The position numbers and the translations under genes are program-made. 13,705 nt of DNA. Source: Dehalococcoidia bacterium (GTDB taxonomy: Bacteria > Chloroflexota > Dehalococcoidia > UBA3495). Shown here piece by piece: positions 1 to 12,000 of this stretch. Each line of letters starts with the position of its first letter. The stretch's first letter is position 1. The stretch is taken from contig PCAH01000012.1 of assembly GCA_002730485.1 (NCBI GenBank), positions 1-13,705 on the forward strand. The letters run 5' to 3'. The notes under the pieces are model-generated. The model did not search any database. It saw only the letters and a program-made list of their open reading frames with translations, and had not been told where the DNA came from.

Positions 1-1
1 A

Positions 2-3000
2 GATGAGATCTTTGTGATCAATGTCTCCAATACCAATAGAGCTCCCGAGCTCACAGCAATGCCCGCCGAAGGGGTTTTGGAGGGGGCCTCCATCACCCCT
101 CTCGATGCTAGTGACACCAGTGGTGGCGATACCGATTTAGATGGAACAAGTCTAGCCTATAGCTGTCGCTATGACACCACTGCCGATGGTGTGGTTTCGG
201 GTGGCACCGACTGCACCACTCTGACAGGTTTTTCTTTGAACACAACCACAGGAGCCATTACCTGGGCAGTGGATTACGCTGCCGCCCTAGGGGGATCTAC
301 CACTGCTTACGAGATGAATGTGATCGGCAGTGACGGCAGCCTTACGGATGGTGAAATCGTAGTGATTACTGTCTCCAATAACAATCGACCTCCTAGCATC
401 GATCCTGTATCAAATTTGGTTGCTAATGAAAACGCTGCCATGACCACCATCGACATAGCCGATGGTGGTGATGATCTGGATGTTGATGGGGATATTCTTT
501 CCTATAGTTGTGAATTTGACGCCACTGATAATGGGACGATGGATAGCCCAGCCGATTGCTCGACACTCTCTGGGGCCAGCTTTAACACCACCACAGGTGT
601 TCTTGATTATACGCCGTCTTACTCTGTCGCGTCTTCTGGCGGCACCGCTTTTCGCGAGTTTCATATCACCGCAAGCGATGCAACAGAGACTGTTGGTGTC
701 TATGTCACTATCACTGTAATCAATACGGATAGGCCTCCCGTGATCACTGATCCTGGTGACGCCTCCACCCCCAAACAGACCCCTTATACCATAAATGTGG
801 ATGATGCCAGCGGTGGCGATTCGGACATCGACGGGGACACCATTAGCTATTCTTGTTATTACGACCTCGTCACCGACGGTGCGGTAGCTCAGACCACACT
901 CTGCACCACCATCTCAGATGTGAACTTCGATACCAATACGGGAACTCTCACTTGGACCCCGGGGGTGGGGGCTACGGCCCAACCCTATGAGATGATGATC
1001 ACGGCCACCGCCAATAGCCTCAGTGATAACTTTGTGTATGAGCTTACCGTCACAGAGGTCTTAGGAGATCCGCTGCTGGCCACCATCTCTGATGTGAGTG
1101 AGCCCGAAGGCTCCGCCATTACCACAATCGATGCTGAGGATAGTTCCACAGGCGACACCACCGGTACGGGCCAGGTCATCACCTACACCTGCTACTACGA
1201 TCAGTCTGTAAGCGGGACGGTAGCTGTAGACTCTAATATGGAGTGTACGGATATCGCTGGCGTGTCCTTTACCGCCGGCACCGGTGTTCTTGACTGGACG
1301 CCAGGCTACAATGATGCTGGCATCTATGAGATCATGATTACAGGTACGGACCCGGATCCGGTCTCCGATACGGAAATATTTGTCCTCACAATAACCGACA
1401 CCAATCGCCCACCAGTGATAGCGCCTATCTCTGATGAAATAAGAGCCGAAGGGGCAGCCTTCACTCAAATCAATGCCGATGACACCTCGGGAGGTGATAC
1501 AGATGTGGATGGCGATACCATCACGTGGTCCTGTGTCTACGATAATACAGACGACGATACCGTAGTGGCCAGCACCCCCTGTACGGCAGCTGGCATGTCT
1601 TTTGATAAAAGCACTGGTGTTCTCGACTTTACACCCGGTTACACAGATGAAGGCACTTTCGAGATCAAGATCACCGCTGATGATGACCAATCAGGCACAG
1701 CATCTCTGATCTTTGACCTCATCGTCACTAATACGGATAGGCCTCCCGTCATCGCAGCTTTTACACCGGCCTCCCTAAATGAGAGTGATGGCTCCACTCA
1801 GATCGTCAATGCCAATGATACCTCAGGCGGGGACACCGATGTGGATGGCGATACCATCACTTGGTCCTGTCTTTGGGATCAGGTGCAAGATGATGCTGTT
1901 GTGGATACAGCGGGTGCCAACGACTGCGAAAACGCAGATATTCTCGGGGTGAGCTTTGTGGCAGCTACAGGTATTCTCACTTGGGACCCCGATTTTTCTT
2001 CAGATGGGATCTACGAATTTAAGATAACGGCTACAGCCGGTGGGTTAAGTGCCAGCGCCTATCAGGATGTGACCGTTACGGGTACTAACAGAGCTCCGGC
2101 TATGACAGCTATCGCTAACGATACCGTCATTGAAGGTGTGGCTCTCAACCCCACCATCAACGCTAATGATAGCAACACGGCAGGAGATACCGATATCGAT
2201 GGGGATACCCTGACTTATACCTGCCTCTACGATACCGTTGTGAGCGGTGATATCTCAGGTGGCCTTGCTTGCGGTTCTCTCAGTGGCCTTACCTTTACGG
2301 ATAGTACGGGAGTTTTCGACTGGACACCCACCTTCACTCAAGCGGGTGTCTATGAGTTCGAGATCAAAGCCGATGATGGGTCTCTAACAGACAGTGATGT
2401 CTTTACCATAACCGTCAGTAACTCCAACCAGCCTCCCGCAGCGGCCACCATAGCAGATGGCAATGCCTACGAGGAGACCCTTGTGAGCATCGATGGTAAC
2501 GATAGCAACACCGGTAATGATACAGACCAAGATGGCACGGCTCTCACCTGGTCTTGTATCTATGATAATACAAGCAATGGGAATATCACGGGTACAACCA
2601 ATTGTACTGACCTTGGCGGGCTAAGCTTCACCGCTAGCACAGGCGTGATGAATTGGACACCATCGGCTACCTTGACTCGGACCCATACTATATTCGAATT
2701 TCAGTTCTCAGCTTCCGATGGCAGCACCTCTGCTTCGGAAATTTTCGTGCTTACCCTGGCCGATAATATCAATCCTGCCCCACCAACGGGAGTGACGGTT
2801 CCGACTACTCAGGCAGGGGGCACCCTCACCGTTACTTATTCGGATTCTACAGACTCTAACTTTGACACTCACGAACTCCAGCTCTGTGCAGCAAACGACT
2901 GCACCACCACTTGCTCCAACGCCACCACAGACGCCTCATCCACTTCGGATATCACCGGCATTGCCACCGGCACCTACTGGGCCTGTGTCAGAGGCCGTGA

Positions 3001-6000
3001 CTTGAGCACCAACTACTCCGCATGGGTACCATCAGCGGCCTCTGTGATCGTGGATTCGGTGGATCCTACCGTTGGCGGTGGGGGCACCCTGGGGATCACA
3101 GAATCTTATTACTATACCACCACCATAGGCTGGACCAAGGCCTCTGATGATCGCACTGTGGAAGCCAACCTTCGGTATGATATCTACCAGTCCAGCTCGG
3201 CAGCCTTCGACACCATCGCCGAGGTGGAGGCCGGTGCAGCCGTCGCTACCGATCAGACAGATATGAATACCTATACAGTAACCCCTCTTGAGCCTGATAC
3301 GGTCTACTACTTCAATGTCATCGTCAAGGACGAGATCGGTAACAAGTCAGTCTACAACAAGGTCCAAGTACACACCGAACACCTAAACCGCATCTCTGCA
3401 GGCCGTCAACGTACCTGTGCCATCAACGACACGGGTAAGCTCTACTGCTGGGGTAACGGCGGCTACGGTATGGGCGATGGAGCATCAACGAGCTCCGTTA
3501 TACCCATCCTTATCGAAAACGGAATGACCACCAAGACGTTTAAGTCAGCAGGAGCTGCCTATCGCTATGGCTGTGCTCTCACTACAGATGGTGAGATCTA
3601 TTGCTGGGGCTACGGCGCTAATGGTGGTATGGGTATTGGCACCACCGCCAATACCAACCTGACTCCCACCGTTGTTAACACTAGCCTTACCTGGCGTTAT
3701 CTCACTACCAATAAAGATTGGAATGCCCAAAACTGGTCCTGCGGCATCACCACGGCAGGAGCGGGCTATTGCTGGGGCTATAATGGTTCTGGAGGCATAG
3801 GAAATAACGACAATTCCAACGTCACCACGCCCACTGCCATTGATGGCACCCACGATTGGCGCTACCTCAATGCGGGCGGTAAGCATGCCTGTGGTGTCAC
3901 CACAGCCGGAGTAGGGTACTGCTGGGGCGAGAATGATAACAGACAGTTGGGTGTGGCTGATGACACTACCGATAGATGGGTGCCGACACCGGTTTTAGGT
4001 GGTCTGACCTGGAGAATCATCTATGCCGGCCTTCAAAATTCCTGCGGCCTCACCACTGCTGGAGCGGCCTATTGCTGGGGTGACGACACCGATGGCCAGA
4101 TCGGCAATGGTGCCACGACTACCGCTGATCAGTACACCCCTCAAGCAGTGAATGGCAGCCATGTGTTCCGAGAACTATCCGTGGGTAGCATTAACATCGT
4201 CTGTGGTGTGACCACCGACGATGACCTCTACTGTTGGGGGAAAAACAATTCCAGTCAGCTAGGTGATGGCGGTACCACTGATGCCACAGAACCTCAATTT
4301 GTGATGGGCGACATTGATACGGTTGACTCCGGTGAACACTATAGCTGTGCTATCAAGAATAACGGTAACGCCTACTGCTGGGGAGACGATGCCACCTACG
4401 GTGCACTAGGCCTAGGATACGCGGGCAATGCGGGGTACCCGTCCATAGTGGCCTCCAGCGAGCGTTGGCTCAAGAACCAAGTGAGTGATCCTCAGATTAT
4501 CCAACAGGACCGCAAGCTCGTCCTATCATGGGCCGTACCCACCGATGCCACAGGTGTCACCGTGCTTCGCCACACCTCAGAGGTAACAGACACCCCTGTA
4601 GACGGCACCACTTATGTGGCGACAAACACCATTGGTGCCGCCACTGTGGTTTATGTAGGCTCAGGCACCACAGTGACCGACACTTCTCTCACCAATAACA
4701 CCAACTACTACTATGCTATCCACAGCTATGATTCCAATACCATCTATAGTAAGCCCACCAAGATGTTCGGTGCGCCCGCTTATGACGAGAATAAGGAGCG
4801 CATAGGCTTAGGCCAGTACCATGGTTGTGCTATCGACTCTAATGGTGCACCCTACTGCTGGGGAGAAGGCTCCCTAGGCCCCATAGGCAACGCTTCCACC
4901 ACTGACCAATTGGCCCCCACGGCTGTGAGCGTGTCGGGTATCACCAACTCTCAGGTCTTTACCCATATCACCACCGGCGATGGGCATTCCTGCGGTATCA
5001 CCGCTGATAACGAAGCCTGGTGTTGGGGTTTTAATAATAGGGGCCAGCTGGGAGATAACACCACCGCCAACCGTACCTCTCCTGTGCAAGTGCCCGGTGC
5101 ATGGCGCTCCATCTCTGCTAGTGGTGTGCCGTTGGCCGATAATTATAGGTATGCCACCACCTGTGCCATTGATACCACGGGAGATCTCTACTGCTGGGGT
5201 TACAACGGCTATGGTGCGGTAGGAATCGGTGCCACCACCACCACGAGGACGCCCACCTCTCCTGTCAGGGGGGGACGAAAATGGAAGCAAGTGGATGTGG
5301 GAGCCGTTCATGTTTGTGGTGTCACCACAGAAGGAGATGGCTTTTGCTGGGGTAGGAATAACCGTAGCCATCTTGGTGACGGTACAACCACCAGTAGATA
5401 TGCCCCTCGGTCCGTTGATGCCACCAAGAAATGGAAGGCCATCAACGCCGGCCTTTATGGTAGCTGTGGTATCACAGATGATAACAAGACCTACTGCTGG
5501 GGTGATAACACCAGCTACGGTGCCTTGGGTCTCGGCGATGTGGCCGATCGCACCACCCCCACAGAACTGACAGGCTACACCTTCCGCCGGATCCAAGGGG
5601 GAATGTCCTTTCGTTGCGGCATCACCACAGATGATGACCTGTATTGCTGGGGACGTAACGACTACGGCTCCCTAGGTAACGACCAGGCCCCTACTCACTC
5701 AACCTCTCCATCCTTTGTGGCCTCAGATGTCTTTCAGGTCACCACCGGCGATCTATCTGCCTGTTATGTCAGGAACGACGGCAAGGGCTATTGCTGGGGT
5801 CACTCTTCATCGGCGGGCTATGTCCTTGGCCTTGGCTATGCGGAAGACGCGGTGGATCTACCCCATGCTATCTTCGGCCATAAGAGCTGGCGTTACAAGC
5901 AGCCGGATGACTTGTTCATCCTGCCCAAGGAACAGGGCCTCGATCTCAGCTGGGTTGGGCCTACGGGTGCAACGGGTTACATCGTCTTACGCCATACCTC

Positions 6001-9000
6001 GCCCTTTAATGTTGAGCCCGTGGACGGCACAACTTATGTGGCGACGAATACCATCGGTGCCGCCACCGTGGTCTATGTGGGAGCTACGGCGAGCTACTCT
6101 GATGCAGGCCTCACAGACGACACTCCATACTACTACCAGGTCTTCGCCTATGACGGTGCAACCGACTACCACAACCCTGCCACTTCCATGGGTATCTCTG
6201 GTCTCCAGGAGTGCACTCGTATCAGTCTTGGCACCAACAATGGCTGCGCCCTCACAGACGAGAACAAGCCCTATTGCTGGGGAGACTCTGCCAACGGAGC
6301 CTTGGGTAACAACGACACATCCACCGACTACGCCTCTCCCACGCCAGTCACCACCACGGATACCTTTCGCGAGATTCAGGCCCATGAACGCTATGCTTGC
6401 GCCGTCAATTTCGATAATGAGGGCTACTGCTGGGGTAACAATGGCCAAGGTAATCTCGGTGTGGGAGATACCACCCAAAGAGAGGTTCCTACCCTGGTCG
6501 ATGGTAGCCAGTCATGGCGCACTATCAAGCTGGGTAACCACTGGACTACTACTGGTAAATGGAAAAACTCCTGCGGTCTTAACACGGATCATGAGGCCTA
6601 CTGCTGGGGGCGAGGCAACTATGGTACCTTAGGAAATAACACCCTCACCATCAACCAATCGACCCCCGTTGCTGTTGTCAGTGACCTAAAATTTGTTCAG
6701 CTCGAAGTGGGTTCTCTGTCGGCCTGTGGTATCACCACAGATCATGATGCCTACTGCTGGGGTTACAATAATAATTCACTACTAGGCTTGGGCCATGCGG
6801 GACTTGTTCAAGTACCTTCATTGGTCTCTGGCAACAAGAAGTGGCGCAAGATCACTATTGGCAAGGACCACACTTGCGCCATTGATCTGAACTACGATGC
6901 CTACTGTTGGGGGGACGCTGCCGACGGATCCTTGGGGACCGGTGACACTGTTGATAAGACTATGCCCACGGCTGTCCTTGGTGGGTTGAGCTTTCGTGAT
7001 ATCGATGCTGGCAATAATAACACCTGCGCTATCACGACGACTGACGTGTTGCACTGCTGGGGTGAGAATAACCACTACGAGACGGGCCTTACGGGTGATA
7101 CCACCGACTACGACGAGCCCCAGTTGGTCATGACAGGAGTCGCCCAGGTCAACCTCGACCGCAACGGCGCCTGCGCCATCAAAACCGACGGCACCGGCTG
7201 GTGCTGGGGCGAGAACGAAACCCTCAAGCTCGGTGTGGGCGCTGCCCTTAATGCGAATATCATGAGCCCCACCCAGATTGCAGGCTTCGACTTTTCCGTC
7301 AAATCCATCATGGCGGATATAGTGGGTGAGCCTACATCGACCACGCCCGGCACCACCGTCATGGATATCACCATCTCAGGTCCCGATGTGACCCACTATC
7401 AATACGTCATCGGCGAGGGGGCCGTGGATTGTAGTGCGGCTAGCTATAGCTCAGAGATCGCCGTGGGCACCAAGATCACCGATGATATCGAGGCCCTCGC
7501 CACGGGTACCATCACCCTCTGTGTCAAGGTCAAAACCACCGCAGGCACCTGGCAGACATCGGCCGATGCCTACAGTGTGAGCTGGACGAAGGATACTGTG
7601 CCTACAGGTTTCGAGCCCCTGCCGGGATTCACCGCCGAGGGTATTCCTCTGAGTTGGACTGACGGTGATTCTGGTGGCAGCTCTGGATTCATCGTCTACC
7701 GCCAAGACACGGGCAATGGTGATATCACCTGGGTGCCTACAGACACAACGGTCTATACCACCGCCACGGATATCACCGGCAATACCGGTGCTGATAGCAG
7801 CTCCAAAATCGTCTATGTAGGATCAGGCACCTCCGCCACCGATCTTTCAAGTCTGGTGGATAACAAGACCTATATGTACAAGATCTTCAGCTACAATTCC
7901 GACACGGAGTACAGTTCAGGTATCCAGCGAATCTCCCGCACCTACCCCTACCAGACCATCGCTGTGGGCAACAACGCCAGCTGCGCCACCAGGTTTGGCA
8001 AGATGCGCTGCTGGGGCGATAATTTCGCCACAGGAAACCTCGGCTACGATGCCGATGCCACCAAGGATATCGGGGATGATGAGCATCCCTACACCAAAGG
8101 TGATATCAATGTAGGCAAGGATGTGCTCATGTCTAGCCTTTCCTTCCGCAATACAGACAACGTACAGGCCGTGTGCGCTCTTACTATTGAGGGTAAGGTG
8201 CGGTGCTGGGGCTCAGGCAATGTAGGAGCCCTTGGCAACAATAGCACCTCAGATATCACTCCTAGCTCATTTCCTCCACCAGATCTTGCCTTTACTTCGG
8301 CAACGGTCATTAAAATTGATCTTGGTGTGTCCCACGGCTGTGCACTGCTCAATACAGGAGCTGTTCGCTGTTGGGGGGCTGGTGCCAATGGAGCGCTCGG
8401 TACAGATGCCACGGCAAACTTGGGTGATGGATCTGGGGAGATTGAGGCTCTTACAGATATTAATGTGGGGGCCACGGTCATTGATGTTAGTGCAGCTAAT
8501 ACGACTACCTGTGTTGTCACAACAGGCCATAGAGGCAGGTGCTGGGGCCTCAATAGCTATGGCTCATTGGGGCGGGATAACACCACGTCAGTCGGTAATG
8601 ACACTAGCCCAGGTATGGCTGGCTTAACGGATATCGCTATCGGTGCCGATGATCCTAAAGTCGTCAAGATTGTCACCAATAACCAATATGGCGCCACCTG
8701 CGCCCAAACTGAGGCCGGTGGCCTCAGATGCTGGGGGTATAACGGGAATGGCAGGTTAGGAGCCGGCATCGCCATTACCCTTAATATCGGTGCTGGTGGA
8801 GTACAAGGTATGACCTCTGTCACGGATGTGGATCTCGAAGCTCCGGCTGATACAGTGGATTCCGCAGATCTGGTGGTAACGGATTTCTCAGTAGCGCAGT
8901 TCTTCTGTGTCCTGAATAGCGCCGGCCAGGTGAAGTGCGTGGGAAACAACGACCTCGGTGTGCTAGGGCTTGGCAATACCACAGCTACCAATACAGGCAC

Positions 9001-12000
9001 AGGAGCTGACTACTCTTGGATGGACTTCGGCAGCAAAGTGGTGGCTCTAGCTTCGGGCGCTTATGATACCTCAGATACTCATACCTGTGCCCTGACAGAG
9101 TCTGGGGAGATATACTGCTGGGGTGGCGGTACGGGCGGTGCTTTGGGTTATTCCAATACGGACAATATTGGTGATAACGAACTCCCCACTGATTTGCCTC
9201 CAGTCTCTGTCTGGGGACCGGCTCAGACCTCTCCTGATACCGTCAGGCCAAGCAATCTGATTGCCTGGTACGATGCTGCCGATATTTCCACCCTCCATGA
9301 GAACGCTGGTTGTAGCGATACGGCAGAGGATGGGGATACGGTCCTCTGCTGGCAGGACAAGACGTCGGGATTAAAGCATCTGAACACAACAGGTCTCACT
9401 GGCCCGTCCGTTGATTATGATGGCCAGCATGGGCTGCCAACGCTGACTTTCGATGGCTCTGAAAACCTTTGTATCGCTTCCTTCGGCGGCCTAAGCGGAG
9501 CCCAGGAGTATACCATTTTTATGGTTATGGAATGGGAAGAAAGTACAGCAAGTATGGTGGCCTTTGAATATGGGACTTCTGGTAGCGGTACACAGATCAG
9601 GCTTGATATAAACCAATCCAACAATCATATCCGACATTCGAACCAAAACAGTACCTGGAACGTCGATTACCCAGGCTGGGAGGACTACACCAATGAAATG
9701 AACCTAATCCGGTTCCGTCACTCCGCAGCAAATAACAGCACGGGCTCCAAAAGGCTTGCCTTCAACGGTTACATGATTCCAACGGCAGATTCCACCGCTG
9801 ATGGCAGTGGGGCTCTCAATCTCACCGCTAATGTGGAAGTTTGTCTAGGGGCTCAAACAGATGACACCGTTGGGATGCTCGGACAAATCGCCGAGGTCAT
9901 CATCTATGACTCCAATCTGAACGGCCAAGAAGCGATTATGATCGAGAACTACCTCAAAGCCAAGTGGCAGAAGGGTCTGGATGGCATGAGCACCACAGGC
10001 CTTCATGGCCACTACGACCCAATGAAAGCCGAGAGCCTCACCACCGATGTCTGCGCCACCGGCCAGGCTATAGCCACAGACGGCTCGAGCATCCAATGCT
10101 GGCAAGATCGCTCGCCCATGCAGAACCATATGCAGCAGATCACCAGTGGCAATAGACCGGTGTTGGAAACCACTTCAGCCAACCTGAATTCTAAACGGGT
10201 CGTAAGTCACACTGATGATTTCTTTACCCGCTCCTACATGGATGGTTTTACAGGCCCTCTCGATCGTTACAGCTCGAATGTCACCTTTGTCTCGAGTGAT
10301 GTAAGCACCAGCAACAGTCTCTGGTCCATGGGTCTAGCCGCTGCAAATGCACGATTTGACATGCAGATCGCAGCCACTTCGGAACTTAAGACTGGTGGGC
10401 AAGCTGCCTATGCTGAATTTGATACTCTCTCTGTATCCACACCCTATTTCATAGCTTCCACATTGGAAGCCGATGGCTCAAAGTCCCTCTTCCAAGAGGG
10501 GATCGCCCAAACCACCGGAACGGATAATACAGAGGTCATCACTTTGGGTGACTATAAGGGCGCTATTGGCGCCAACGTCGATGGGGGTGCGGATTTTAGT
10601 GGTGAATTCGGGGATGTTCTTATCTACGACAGACCGCTGAATCAGTTTGAGATGACGGAGAACACCATGCTGAGCATGAAGAAATACGGTGCTACGAATG
10701 ACTATGCCAAAGCCCCAGGCGGAGTCCATCATGGTCTTGTGCTGTGGCTGGATGCGGACGATGGCACCACCGTCAGCACAGCGGCCTGTACGGCCACTGT
10801 AGCTGCACCAAGTGATACCAACCCCATTACTTGCTGGAAGGATAAGTCGGGAAAGGCCAACCACGTGTCTTCAGATGCGGGATCGCCTACCTATCAGGCG
10901 GATGAGTTCAATACCAAACCTGTGATCCGATTCACCGGCACTCAGAACATGTCTCTCTCAGATCTAACAGGCATGAACGGAAGCAACGAATCATTCACAG
11001 TCTTTGCTGTGGCAAACCGCTCTCAGACCACAAGCGCCACCAGTGTGCTTTCCTTTGGAGACAACGAGACGAGTGATAAAGAACGATGGGCTATGCGAAT
11101 AACGGCCAACGGTAGATATGGTAGCTATTTTAGAAACGGCACCGTCAGCATAGACAACGCACAGATTGTTGAATCGGCAAACAAGCATGCGGTCATTACT
11201 ATGAGTTACGATGGTGGGGGGGTGAATGAGCCAACTGCTGCAATGATATACGAAAATGGCGCCTCTATATCCGAAAAGACCGGAGGCGGAGCGGCCTCTG
11301 GCGACGCAGCCATTGCCACAACACCGATGCTGCACATAGGCTCCCAGCCAGACAATACGGACCTTCACGGCGGAGACATCGCCGAGGTGATCATCTATAC
11401 CAGACTCCTCTCCGCCGCTGAACGCCAGCAGGTGGAAGCTTACCTTGCAAACAAGTGGATGGAAGAGCCTTACTATACCGATTGCATTGACGCTGAGAAC
11501 AGCGGTGAGACAGCCGGTACCTTCACCATTGACACCGATGGTTACAACGGCCCTAGGCCGCCGTTTGACGTCACCTGTAACTTCTCAACAGACGCCAACC
11601 TCGCAGCCTGGTGGAAGCTGGATGAAACCACCGGATCCTCTGCCGCCGAGAGCGCCGGCTCTAATACTGGCACTCTGGCAGGGGGAACCTTGGTGGCTCA
11701 GGCAGGCCGCCACGGTGGTAGTATGGCATTCGATGGCACAGACGATGTGATCACTACCTCCTATGCTGGTATCACGGGACCGAGCGACCGCAGTATCTCA
11801 GCATGGATCAAGCCTTCGGGCAGCGGCACCTGGCGCACCATCGTCTCCTGGGGGAATGTCGCTGTTAATGGCAATAAATTCGACTTTCAACTCGATAGCA
11901 GTGATCGACTCTATCTGGGTGCCTACGGCCGCTGGCAGATTGGGACGACGGCACTTCAAGATGACAGGTGGTACCATGTGGCCTTGACTTTCGCCAGTGA

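Noticed and set aside
14..16. GTG as the translation start of the giant protein
   Set aside because: The frame is open to the window edge and the preceding residues fit the repeat pattern; no ribosome-binding site or signal peptide follows.
38..2770. CRISPR-like or simple tandem DNA repeats in the 5' part
   Set aside because: The periodicity is about 340 bp, coding and diverged, explained by the Ig-like protein repeats.
4874..6632. Long overlapping frames inside the giant gene (for example 240 aa on - at 4874-5596 and 305 aa on + at 5715-6632)
   Set aside because: They lie within an intact, domain-rich frame, encode low-complexity sequence without recognisable domains, and arise from repeated codon patterns of the RCC1 blades.
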